Shown here piece by piece: positions 1 through 6,795 of a DNA stretch of 47,271 bases (positions within the stretch are counted from its first letter, which is position 1; each line of letters opens with the position of its first letter). The notes beneath the pieces were generated by a model that saw only the letters and a list, made by a program, of their open reading frames with translations, had not been told where the DNA came from and did no database searches. The position numbers were made by a program, and so were the translations under genes. This DNA comes from Acetothermia bacterium UBA3571 (GTDB lineage Bacteria; Bipolaricaulota; Bipolaricaulia; Bipolaricaulales; Bipolaricaulaceae). The stretch spans positions 94,229 through 141,499 of the forward strand of contig DFNI01000009.1 of the NCBI GenBank assembly GCA_002375995.1, in the 5' to 3' direction.

Positions 1-87
1 GCGTTCAAGGGCCGTGGGGTATATCTCGTGGTGCTGCTTGGGCTTCTGGTGATCCTGGGCAGCGCGGCTCAGAAGTGGAGGGGGTGA
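1..87 (+). CDS. C-terminal fragment of a membrane protein (5' end outside window)
   Basis: Frame 1 is open from the window edge to a TGA at 85-87. The 28 visible residues contain one strongly hydrophobic stretch (residues 8-23, rich in Val, Leu and Gly) followed by a short polar tail ending KWRG. This looks like the last transmembrane helix of an integral membrane protein with a short basic end. No family can be named. The stop is immediately followed by the promoter of the next gene, so this gene probably ends its own transcript. A chance open frame is possible because the piece is so short. Confidence 0.4.
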   Translation, partial: AFKGRGVYLVVLLGLLVILGSAAQKWRG

Positions 88-116
88 TTGTGCATCGTGA
101 CAACATTAAGTAATAT
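88..116 (+). promoter_or_regulatory. sigma70-type promoter of the HD-GYP gene
   Basis: TTGTGC at 88-93 and TAATAT at 111-116 are separated by 17 nt. The start point would fall near 123, only about 5 nt before the ATG at 128, and no Shine-Dalgarno sequence is present. The transcript would be nearly leaderless. Confidence 0.55.
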
Positions 117-127
117 CTTTTTGGTCT

Positions 128-1432
128 ATGTCACTGAGAAAAGTTTTGTTCAAGATATTTTTGTTGTGTGTTATTTTAGGAGGTGTGCTTGTAGTTAGTT
201 GGGCATTTTTTACTGTCCAATGGGGGTCAGTAAAATGGCCGGAGATTTTATTTTTTATTATCACAGCAACTTTCTTTCAATTATTTGAAATCGAGGTCAC
301 TTATCAAAGATGGGTTTCGGCAGCCGTTGTTTTGTTCGTCGCGGCAATTTTTGTGTTTCCAGATATACAAAAACCTGTAATTGTGGTATTTTCAGCTACG
401 GTTTTAGCTGAGACGATCCTGAATGTGGGGCTTTTGTGGAAAAAAGAATATGGAACTTTTTTTCGAAGAGCCTCATTTAATGTGGCGCAATTGACCCTCG
501 TGGTCTTCATCGGAGCAATGCTTTTCAAAACTATAGGAGGGACACAGCCTCCGTGGAGTAAAGCACAAGATTTCTTTATTGCATTATTGACCTTTATAAG
601 TTGCAATTTATTGAATACGGCGTTTGTCTCTGCAGCAATTAGCCTATCTACGGGACGGAACTTCTATTACCCCTTTAAATTCGACTTGCAGTACTTACCC
701 ATCCAAGTGCTTTCCCTCGGGGTGCTCACGCTCCTTTCCGCCACGGTTTACACCTTTTCGGTTTGGCATATGGCTTTGGTGATGGTGCCGATGGGGTTGC
801 TCCATTACTCCCTCTGGGGATATACGCGGCTACGCAGAAGCGCTGTGGAAGCCTTCGAAAAATTGATGTCCGCCCTCAGATTCAGGGATGAATACACCGC
901 CACCCACTCCGAACGGGTAGCTAGGCTCGCAGTGAAGATCGCCCGCAAACTGGGATTGCCCGAGGAAACCATAGAGCGTATCCAGGCAGCTGCACGGATC
1001 CACGATATCGGAAAGGTCGCTATCCCCGATAAGGTCCTTCTTAAAGAAGAAGGGCTCAGTGACCAGGACTGGGAACTCATAAAACAACACCCACTCATCG
1101 GAGCAGATCTTATCAGCGGCTTAGAGGTTTATAAAGATTGTGTAGATATCGTAAAATACGAACACGAACGTTGGAATGGAAGCGGCTACCCGGAAGGGTT
1201 GAAGGGCGAACAGATCCCTTTGGGAGCGAGGATTGTGGCTGTGGCCGATGTCTACGATGCCCTGCGCAGCGATAGGCCCTACAGGCGGGCAATGACCTTG
1301 GAAGAAGCTATCGATGAGCTCAAAAGGATGCGCGGCAAGGAGCTGGATCCCAAACTGGTGGATATTTTGCTTGAAATCTTGGAAGAGGAAAAAAAAGAGG
1401 AAAGAGAGGAAGCGCCCGCTTCGAAAACGTGA
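128..1432 (+). CDS. membrane-anchored HD-GYP domain protein (probable c-di-GMP phosphodiesterase)
   Basis: The N-terminal half (residues about 8-225) is a multi-pass membrane region with six or seven hydrophobic segments. The C-terminal half is an HD-GYP domain. His260, the HD pair His292-Asp293 in IHDIGK, the paired histidines near 320 and 346, and Gly353-Tyr354-Pro355 are all visible, so the metal site and the GYP signature appear intact. The family hydrolyses cyclic di-GMP, here probably in response to a signal sensed in the membrane. The next gene, 13 bp downstream, encodes a GGDEF protein, which makes a synthesis/degradation pair likely. The first roughly 530 bp are visibly AT-rich and use A/T-ending codons, unlike the rest of the gene and the window, suggesting a mosaic gene. 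The ATG was chosen from the promoter position. Confidence 0.88.
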   Translation: MSLRKVLFKIFLLCVILGGVLVVSWAFFTVQWGSVKWPEILFFIITATFFQLFEIEVTYQRWVSAAVVLFVAAIFVFPDIQKPVIVVFSATVLAETILNVGLLWKKEYGTFFRRASFNVAQLTLVVFIGAMLFKTIGGTQPPWSKAQDFFIALLTFISCNLLNTAFVSAAISLSTGRNFYYPFKFDLQYLPIQVLSLGVLTLLSATVYTFSVWHMALVMVPMGLLHYSLWGYTRLRRSAVEAFEKLMSALRFRDEYTATHSERVARLAVKIARKLGLPEETIERIQAAARIHDIGKVAIPDKVLLKEEGLSDQDWELIKQHPLIGADLISGLEVYKDCVDIVKYEHERWNGSGYPEGLKGEQIPLGARIVAVADVYDALRSDRPYRRAMTLEEAIDELKRMRGKELDPKLVDILLEILEEEKKEEREEAPASKT

Positions 1433-1445
1433 GGGGCGGACACCC

Positions 1446-4259
1446 ATGTTTCTCATTTGGTTTCTCATCGCAGGATTGATTGTTGGTTTTTTGCGACGCG
1501 GTCGCGTCTGGAGGCTGGACCGCCTGCAGCTTCGGGGCGCGTGGCTTGTGCTCGTCTCACTTCTCATACAGGTGCTCATCTTTCCATTGGGTGAGAAAGA
1601 CCCGATCATAAAAGTGGGCACAAATTACCTCCAGGTGATATCCTATGTCCCCCTGGTCATATTCGTATACCTCAACCGGCATTTCCGGGAACTCGCGCTT
1701 ATCGGAGTGGGTATCCTGCTCAATCTGGTCCCCATCTTGGCCAACGGGGGTTACATGCCCGTCTCACCCTTCGCCCTAGAGCAAGCGGGACGCGGCGACT
1801 TGCTCCAGTTCCTGCGGGAGGTCCGAGTTTCCGGCAACGTGATCCTCATGGGACCCGAAACCCGGCTGAATTTTCTGGGGGATGTGTTGTTTTTGCCCCC
1901 CTGGCTCCCCTTTGCTACTGCATTCTCCATCGGAGATCTCCTTCTCGGATTGGGGCTTTTCCTGTTTTTGACGGCGAAGCCTAAGGGCTCGAACTCTGAA
2001 GACAAACGGGAGAGCTTCTATCTCGCGCTCTTGGAAAAACTTGCCCAGGCGGAGACGGTGCCTCAAATCGCGGAGCTCGCCCTCCAGCACGCGATAAGTA
2101 TCCTCCCGGAAGCCAAGACTGGGTCCTTCCTTCTTTGGGATGAGCAACAGAAAGTTTTTAAGTACGTGGCCTGCGTTGGATGGGACCTGGATGAGCTAAA
2201 GCATGTTTGGTTTAAACCGGAAGACCTCCTCCAAAACTTCTTGGATGACTGCCATAACCCGTGCATCATAAGGGATCCATGGCGATTGTTTGAGAAACAC
2301 CGCCCCCAGATGTTGGAAAGGTTTGGAGGGCCACATCTTTTGCCGAAGGCTTTCATTTCCGTACCTATACGCTATGAAGGTAAAGTTATCGGCTATTTCA
2401 ATTTAGATGGAGAGCATCGCGACGCATTTGCCGAACGTGATCTCCGCGTAATCTATGATTTCCAGAAGGCCATTGAGTTCGCCCTGGCCCTTCGTTTAAG
2501 CCAAGAAAAGCTTCAGGAAAGCGAACAGCGGCTCAGGCTCCTGTTTGAAAACGCTCCCGATGCCATCTACATAACCGATTACCAAAGCAACATCCTCGAC
2601 TGCAACAGAGCGGCTACAGAACAGACAGGTTACACGAAGGACGAGCTCTTAAAAATGAACATCGCCCGGGACCTCGCGGTGGATCCTCCCGCAATGGACG
2701 CGATAAACGAAAGATTGAACCGGGGCGAGCGGGTGGTGTTTGAGGAAAGGAAGAGGCGAAAGGACGGAACGGTTGTCTATACCGAAGTGGCCATCACCCC
2801 GATCACTTTCCAGGGGCGTCGCGCGGTGCTCTCCTTCAACCGCGATATCACGTGGCGCAAACGCCAAGAGGAAAAGATCTACCAGCTGTGGAGGCTCTCG
2901 AAGGATCTTCTGAGCAGCAGGAAAAAGGAGGAGCTCGCGAAAAAAACGGTGGCGTTCTGCAAGGATATCTTCGAACCCACCTTTTGCGGGGTCTACTTCA
3001 CGGAGAACAAGGGATACCGTCTGATGGCGAGTTATCATGCGCCCACAGCGGAGGTTTCCCTGCCCGAAGCCATATCCTCCGTGGCCGAGATAGCGGCGGG
3101 AGAAACCCCCAAGACCTTCCTTCTGGTTACCCCCATCACCTTCGACAAGAGACGACAGGGGTATCTCGTGATCGCCATCCAGGAGAAAGTGACCGAGTAC
3201 CATAGACGTCTTGCGGAGCTCATCGCCGTCGAGGTCGCGAACGTGATCCAGGTTACGGAGCATACCGAGCGTCTTGTCGAATTCGCTAATAGATTGGAAA
3301 AATTGCACATAGCTATAACGAAATTACATCAAATCTCGGATGAAAAGGAGATGTGCCGAGCGGCGTTGGAGCTTTTGGAGAACATACTGGGTTTCGATTA
3401 CGGCTCTATCGATTTGGTAGAGGACAATCTCTTGGTGCCGGTGTGCTACTCGAGCACGTTCCCCGACGTCGTTCCCCGCCCCTTTAGGATCGATGAAGGG
3501 CTATCCGGGCTTACCCACCGGGAGCAACGCACTTTTTGGGGCAACGATGTGCGCGAGGTCCCGGAAGCCCAGCCGGTAAATCCCGAGATCAGGTCCTACA
3601 TAAGCGTGCCCATCGGCGAATACGGCATCATCCAGATCGTGTCCAAGAAAGAAGGGGCGTTCTCAGCCGAAGACGTGAAGCTCGTAGAAATCCTGGCCCA
3701 GCAGATGTACGAGGGACTGAAGCGGATCCGCTTGGAACGTGAGATCCGGGAACAAGCAATACGAGATCCCCTGACGGGCCTTTATAACCGGCGGTACTTC
3801 GACATCTTCATCGAGCTTTACCGAAAAAAGCCGGAAGCACAGATCCTGAGCTTGTCGATCTTGGACATGGACGGGTTCAAGGCCGTAAACGACCAATACG
3901 GCCACACCGTGGGCGACGAGGTTTTGGTGGCCGTGGCCGAGCTCCTGCGCGACAACGTGCGTTCCGATGACGTAGTGATCCGGTGGGGCGGCGATGAATT
4001 CTTAATCCTTATGCCCAAAACGGCGGTGGAGGAGGCCCAGGTAGTATTAGGGCGACTGCAGAGGGTAGTGGCATCCTGGACGCATCCGCGTCACCCCGAG
4101 ATAAAGGTGGGCTTCACCGCCGGAGTGGCGGCATGGGATCCCGCGGAGGGCACCGAGATAGACGAGGCCCTGCGAGCGGCGGATGAGGATCTGTACGCCA
4201 AGCGGGGCAGACGCCGGGGTAATGATGCCTTGCAGCGAGAAGGGGAACGGGGAGAATAA
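1446..4259 (+). CDS. DUF5317-GAF-PAS-GAF-GAF-GGDEF diguanylate cyclase
   Basis: A 937-residue signalling protein. Residues about 1-180 form a multi-pass membrane domain resembling DUF5317. A GAF domain (about 190-340), a PAS domain (about 355-470), two more GAF-like domains (about 480-600 and 620-760) and a C-terminal GGDEF domain follow. The active-site motif GGDEF lies at residues 848-852 and is intact. An RxxD sequence (RSDD, from residue 839) sits exactly five residues upstream, matching the product-inhibition I-site. It should make cyclic di-GMP from two GTP under control of several small-molecule sensors. The open frame extends upstream to 1314 inside the HD-GYP gene, but ATG 1446 is preferred because it begins directly with the first membrane helix. 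It is probably cotranscribed with the HD-GYP gene. Ligands of the sensory domains are unknown. Confidence 0.88.
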   Translation: MFLIWFLIAGLIVGFLRRGRVWRLDRLQLRGAWLVLVSLLIQVLIFPLGEKDPIIKVGTNYLQVISYVPLVIFVYLNRHFRELALIGVGILLNLVPILANGGYMPVSPFALEQAGRGDLLQFLREVRVSGNVILMGPETRLNFLGDVLFLPPWLPFATAFSIGDLLLGLGLFLFLTAKPKGSNSEDKRESFYLALLEKLAQAETVPQIAELALQHAISILPEAKTGSFLLWDEQQKVFKYVACVGWDLDELKHVWFKPEDLLQNFLDDCHNPCIIRDPWRLFEKHRPQMLERFGGPHLLPKAFISVPIRYEGKVIGYFNLDGEHRDAFAERDLRVIYDFQKAIEFALALRLSQEKLQESEQRLRLLFENAPDAIYITDYQSNILDCNRAATEQTGYTKDELLKMNIARDLAVDPPAMDAINERLNRGERVVFEERKRRKDGTVVYTEVAITPITFQGRRAVLSFNRDITWRKRQEEKIYQLWRLSKDLLSSRKKEELAKKTVAFCKDIFEPTFCGVYFTENKGYRLMASYHAPTAEVSLPEAISSVAEIAAGETPKTFLLVTPITFDKRRQGYLVIAIQEKVTEYHRRLAELIAVEVANVIQVTEHTERLVEFANRLEKLHIAITKLHQISDEKEMCRAALELLENILGFDYGSIDLVEDNLLVPVCYSSTFPDVVPRPFRIDEGLSGLTHREQRTFWGNDVREVPEAQPVNPEIRSYISVPIGEYGIIQIVSKKEGAFSAEDVKLVEILAQQMYEGLKRIRLEREIREQAIRDPLTGLYNRRYFDIFIELYRKKPEAQILSLSILDMDGFKAVNDQYGHTVGDEVLVAVAELLRDNVRSDDVVIRWGGDEFLILMPKTAVEEAQVVLGRLQRVVASWTHPRHPEIKVGFTAGVAAWDPAEGTEIDEALRAADEDLYAKRGRRRGNDALQREGERGE

Positions 4260-4264
4260 GGGAC

Positions 4265-4747
4265 ATGCTTATAGGGATCGTTTCAGATACGCACGATCAC
4301 GTGAACAGGCTGCGGGCGGCCCTGAGACGTTTCGTCGAGGCCGGGGTGAACGTGGTGCTCCACGCTGGAGATTTCGTTTCCCCTTTCATGGTGATCCCGT
4401 TCCAGGAAACGGGGCTCCGCGTGATAGGTGTTTTCGGCAACAACGATGGGGACAAGCTCTTTCTGCGCGAGAGGTTTCAGGGTGTGGGGGAGCTGAACTT
4501 TGGGCCGTATGAGGTGGAGCTCGGGGGGCGGCGGATCGTGCTCATGCACGAGCCGCGGGCCCTGGAGGCCCTTGTGAGTTCTGGGAAATACGACCTCATC
4601 GTCTACGGGCATACTCACGAGCTGGACCTCCGCGAGGGAGGGCCGTTGGTAGTGAACCCAGGGGAGTGTGGGGGGTGGCTTTCGGGTAAGTCCACCTGTG
4701 CCTTGGTGGATCTAAAGCGCCTTAAAGCGGAAATCATCGAGCTTTAA
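4265..4747 (+). CDS. YfcE/MJ0936-type metallophosphoesterase
   Basis: A 160-residue single-domain calcineurin-like phosphoesterase, the normal length for this family. The metal-binding motifs appear in order: SDTHDH (residues 7-12), HAGD (about 36-39), GNND (about 58-61), MHE (about 94-96) and GHTH (about 116-119). The second Asn replaces the His of the usual GNHD/GNCD motif, as seen in other YfcE-like members. The family hydrolyses phosphodiesters in vitro, and its physiological substrate is generally unknown. The ATG lies 5 bp after the GGDEF gene behind an AAGGGA ribosome site, so it is probably the last gene of the c-di-GMP operon. Whether it takes part in nucleotide signalling cannot be told from sequence. 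Confidence 0.87.
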   Translation: MLIGIVSDTHDHVNRLRAALRRFVEAGVNVVLHAGDFVSPFMVIPFQETGLRVIGVFGNNDGDKLFLRERFQGVGELNFGPYEVELGGRRIVLMHEPRALEALVSSGKYDLIVYGHTHELDLREGGPLVVNPGECGGWLSGKSTCALVDLKRLKAEIIEL

Positions 4748-4762
4748 GGGCCCTGAGTACTC

Positions 4763-4791
4763 TTGAAGGGCGTGTGGGGCGTCCCTATAAT
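4763..4791 (+). promoter_or_regulatory. promoter of the tRNA cluster
   Basis: TTGAAG at 4763-4768 and a perfect TATAAT at 4786-4791 are separated by 17 nt. The predicted start lies a few bases before tRNA-Gly at 4803, so the five tRNAs probably form one transcript. Confidence 0.75.
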
Positions 4792-4802
4792 AATGAATGC
4801 GT

Positions 4803-4877
4803 GCGGGAATAGCTCAGTGGTAGAGCGCCGCCTTGCCGAGGCGGAGGTCGCGGGTTCAAGTCCCGTTTCCCGCTCCA
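4803..4877 (+). tRNA. tRNA-Gly(GCC)
   Basis: The acceptor arms GCGGGAA and TTCCCGC pair, and the anticodon stem CCGCC/GGCGG encloses the loop TTGCCGA, giving anticodon GCC. The T arm GCGGG-TTCAAGT-CCCGT is present. The 3' CCA is encoded. Confidence 0.95.
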
Positions 4878-4890
4878 GCTTCCTCAAGGT

Positions 4891-4973
4891 GCCGGGGTGG
4901 CGGAACTGGCAGACGCGGGGGACTTAAAATCCCCTGGGTAATCCCCGTGCGGGTTCGAATCCCGCCCTCGGCA
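4891..4973 (+). tRNA. tRNA-Leu(UAA)
   Basis: A class II tRNA with a long variable arm. The acceptor arms GCCGGGG and CCTCGGC pair with one G-U. The anticodon loop CTTAAAA gives UAA, and the discriminator is A. The 3' CCA is not encoded. Only two bases separate it from the next tRNA. Confidence 0.94.
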
Positions 4974-4975
4974 GA

Positions 4976-5052
4976 AGCGGGGTGGAGCAGCCAGGAAGCT
5001 CGCCGGGCTCATAACCCGGAGGTCGCGGGTTCGAATCCCGCCCCCGCAACCA
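4976..5052 (+). tRNA. initiator tRNA-fMet(CAU)
   Basis: Very close to the E. coli initiator. It has the D arm GGAGC...GCTC with A11-U24, three G-C pairs next to the anticodon loop (CCGGG-CTCATAA-CCCGG), and an unpaired acceptor end. Position 72 is A, as in other bacterial initiators, but position 1 is A (4976) instead of the usual C. The 1-72 mismatch is kept as A-A. The 3' CCA is encoded. Confidence 0.93.
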
Positions 5053-5056
5053 GATC

Positions 5057-5130
5057 GGCGGTGTAGCTCAAGTGGTTAGAGCGCGCGGCTCATAACCGCG
5101 AGGTTCAGGGTTCGACTCCCTGCACCGCCA
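5057..5130 (+). tRNA. tRNA with CAU anticodon, probably elongator tRNA-Met
   Basis: The acceptor arms GGCGGTG and CACCGCC pair, and the anticodon stem CGCGG/CCGCG encloses CTCATAA. The CCA is not encoded. A CAU anticodon outside the initiator can mean elongator Met or lysidine-modified Ile2, and the sequence alone does not settle which. Confidence 0.88.
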
Positions 5131-5137
5131 CTCAGGT

Positions 5138-5213
5138 GGGGATGTAGCTCAGTTGGGAGAGCGCCGCGTTCGCAACGCGGAGGTCGGCGGTTCGAGTCCG
5201 CTCATCTCCACCA
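5138..5213 (+). tRNA. tRNA-Ala(CGC)
   Basis: The acceptor arms GGGGATG and CATCTCC pair and include the G3-U70 wobble that specifies alanine. The anticodon stem CCGCG/CGCGG encloses TTCGCAA, giving CGC. The 3' CCA is encoded. Confidence 0.95.
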
Positions 5214-5274
5214 CCTTTTGTGCAATTTGATTCCATACGTCTTTTCGTTTTCTACTAGGTTCTTCCCTTTTGCC

Positions 5275-5304
5275 TTGACTCCTCGCCTGATTCCGTTGTA
5301 TATA
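5275..5304 (+). promoter_or_regulatory. promoter of the aromatic (aro) operon leader
   Basis: TTGACT at 5275-5280 and TATATA at 5299-5304 are 18 nt apart, in a locally AT-rich segment. The start would lie near 5311, about 10 nt before the leader-peptide ATG. Confidence 0.65.
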
Positions 5305-5319
5305 AAAAATGGTTCGACG

Positions 5320-5403
5320 ATGAACGTTACTCTTCTTGTGAGGAGGAAGAACGGTGGCCTGAGGAAATATCAGGATTGGTATTACTTTGCCACAGGGGTT
5401 TAG
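5320..5403 (+). CDS. aromatic leader peptide (attenuator), consecutive Trp-Tyr-Tyr-Phe codons
   Basis: A 27-codon frame runs from ATG 5320 to TAG 5401-5403. Near its end it encodes K-Y-Q-D-W-Y-Y-F-A-T-G-V, with TGG TAT TAC TTT at 5377-5388 and another Tyr codon at 5368. The run of all three aromatic residues lies a few bases before a long hairpin and an intrinsic terminator, directly upstream of chorismate mutase and DAHP synthase. This is the architecture of a ribosome-mediated attenuator leader. A ribosome stalled for lack of charged Trp, Tyr or Phe tRNA would change folding of the downstream RNA. There is no Shine-Dalgarno sequence before ATG 5320, so translation may start near the 5' end of the transcript. 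An AGGAGG at 5341-5346 lies inside the frame, so the exact start is uncertain. Confidence 0.65.
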   Translation: MNVTLLVRRKNGGLRKYQDWYYFATGV

Positions 5404-5432
5404 TCCGACCTCGTAAGAGGTCGCTAAACCCC
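5395..5432 (+). promoter_or_regulatory. leader hairpin overlapping the leader-peptide stop codon
   Basis: GGGGTTTAG (5395-5403) pairs with CTAAACCCC (5424-5432), and inside it CGACCTC (5406-5412) pairs with GAGGTCG (5417-5423) around a GTAA loop. That is 16 base pairs with one 2-nt bulge. The leader stop codon lies in the 5' arm. CCGACC (5405-5410) could instead pair with GGTCGG (5437-5442), the 5' arm of the terminator, giving a possible antiterminator. Confidence 0.65.
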
Positions 5433-5436
5433 ACGC

Positions 5437-5465
5437 GGTCGGGGCCGAAAGGCCCCGACCTTTTT
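5437..5465 (+). terminator. intrinsic terminator in the aro operon leader (attenuator)
   Basis: GGTCGGGGCC (5437-5446), a GAAA tetraloop and GGCCCCGACC (5451-5460) form a perfect 10-bp stem followed by TTTTT. It stands 22 nt before the chorismate mutase start, between the promoter and the genes, so it can only serve the operon by conditional termination. Confidence 0.85.
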
Positions 5466-5486
5466 GTTTGCCTAAAGGAGCCGGGA

Positions 5487-5792
5487 ATGATCGAGGAGCT
5501 GAGGCGCGAGCTGGACAGGATAGACCGGGAGCTTTTGCAGCTTCTTTCCCGGCGTGCGGAAGTAGCCCTGCGCATCGGATGCCTCAAGGCGGAACAGGGC
5601 CTCCCCCTGCGATCCTTGGAGCGGGAGGCGGAGGTGATCGCCCGCGTGAAACGGGAAAACCCCGGTCCCTTAAACGAGGAGGCGGTAGCACGGATCTTTC
5701 GGCGAATCATCGCCGAAACCCGGAGGCTCGAAGAGGAGGTGGTGCGAGATGATTGTGGTGATGAAGCCCGGGGCCACGCAAAAGGAGATTGA
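5487..5792 (+). CDS. monofunctional chorismate mutase (AroQ class)
   Basis: A 101-residue all-helical protein of the AroQ fold, which converts chorismate to prephenate at the entry to Tyr and Phe synthesis. The N-terminal helix shows the pattern ELRRELDRIDRELLQLLSRR with the active-site arginine, followed by A-x-x-I-G-x-x-K (Lys near 32). The region near R-x-x-E-x-x-V-I-x-R-V and the C-terminal helix complete the domain. AAGGAG at 5475-5480 lies 6 nt before ATG 5487 and fixes the start just after the terminator. The open frame continues upstream through the terminator, but that part is not coding. The gene overlaps aroF by 44 nt, and the last 15 or so residues look like a run-on tail. First structural gene of the operon. 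Confidence 0.9.
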   Translation: MIEELRRELDRIDRELLQLLSRRAEVALRIGCLKAEQGLPLRSLEREAEVIARVKRENPGPLNEEAVARIFRRIIAETRRLEEEVVRDDCGDEARGHAKGD

Positions 5793-6795
5793 ACGTGTAA
5801 CGGACAAACTCCTCTCCCTCGGTTTCAGGGTCCACTTCTCCCGGGGAGAGGATTACACCATCTTGGGAGCCATCGGCGAAACCCGGACCGTCGATCCCCG
5901 GGAGCTGGAGGTGTTGGATGGGGTTTATAAAGTCCTGGAAGTAAGCGTCCCCTACAAGTTAGCGAGCCGGGCCTTCCACCCCCTGGATACCCGGATAACC
6001 CTCGGTGGTCTCACCATTGGAGCCAGCGAAGTGGCGGTCATCGCTGGCCCGTGTGCCGTAGAAAGTGCTGAACAGATCAGAACGATCGCCGAGGCTGTGG
6101 CCCGGGAAGGGTGCCGGATCCTCCGGGGCGGCGCCTTTAAACCCCGTACCTCCCCCTATAGCTTCCAAGGCTTAGGGGAGGAAGGCTTGAAGCTCCTGCG
6201 GGAGACGGCGGACGAGCTGGGGATGTACGTGGTAACCGAGGCCATGGACGCTTCTCAGGTGGAGCTCGTCTCCCGTTACGCCGATATCATCCAGATCGGG
6301 GCCAGGAACATGCAGAACTTCAATCTCCTGCGGGAAGTCGGGAGGGCAGAGAAACCCGTCCTCCTCAAACGAGGCCTCGCCGCCACTCTCGAGGAATTCC
6401 TCATGGCCGCCGAGTACATCATCTCGGAGGGAAACGAAAAGATCATCCTGTGCGAGCGAGGTATCCGTGCGTTCTCGGACTTCACCCGGTTTACCTTGGA
6501 TCTCGCCGTAGTTCCCGTGTTGAAGCGAGAAACCCATCTTCCCGTGATCGTTGATCCCAGCCACGCCACGGGGCGGCGGGATATGGTGATCCCCATGGCC
6601 CGGGCAGCGGTGGCCGCCGGGGCCGATGGGATAATGGTGGAGGTCCACCACCGCCCTGAAGAGGCCCTGAGCGACGGCCCCCAGGCTCTCCTCCCCCAAC
6701 AGTTCGCCCAGCTCTTGCGGGAGCTCAGAAACATCGCGCGGACCCTGGGGAGGGACCTCCTCTTGCGGCAGCCAGATGGAAGCGGGATTTCCTGA
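5749..6795 (+). CDS. aroF: 3-deoxy-D-arabino-heptulosonate 7-phosphate (DAHP) synthase
   Basis: Condenses phosphoenolpyruvate and erythrose 4-phosphate, the first step of the shikimate pathway. The 348 residues begin with a ferredoxin-like regulatory domain (about 1-70, starting MIVVMKPGAT) as in Thermotoga and Bacillus type I-beta enzymes. The TIM-barrel catalytic domain then carries AGPCAVES (near 101), GGAFKPRTSPYSFQG (near 128), the K-R-G loop, and DPSHATGRRD near 272 with metal and substrate residues. The N-terminal domain mediates feedback inhibition by Tyr or Phe in characterised relatives. A GAGGAGG ribosome site at 5733-5739 sits within the upstream gene, and the two overlap by 44 nt. 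No chorismate-mutase domain is fused, but the free mutase is encoded next door, and the two may interact. Confidence 0.95.
   Translation: MIVVMKPGATQKEIERVTDKLLSLGFRVHFSRGEDYTILGAIGETRTVDPRELEVLDGVYKVLEVSVPYKLASRAFHPLDTRITLGGLTIGASEVAVIAGPCAVESAEQIRTIAEAVAREGCRILRGGAFKPRTSPYSFQGLGEEGLKLLRETADELGMYVVTEAMDASQVELVSRYADIIQIGARNMQNFNLLREVGRAEKPVLLKRGLAATLEEFLMAAEYIISEGNEKIILCERGIRAFSDFTRFTLDLAVVPVLKRETHLPVIVDPSHATGRRDMVIPMARAAVAAGADGIMVEVHHRPEEALSDGPQALLPQQFAQLLRELRNIARTLGRDLLLRQPDGSGIS

Noticed and set aside
5376..5486. N-terminal extension of chorismate mutase
   Set aside because: It would read through the hairpin and terminator, and ATG 5487 has its own ribosome site and matches the family start.
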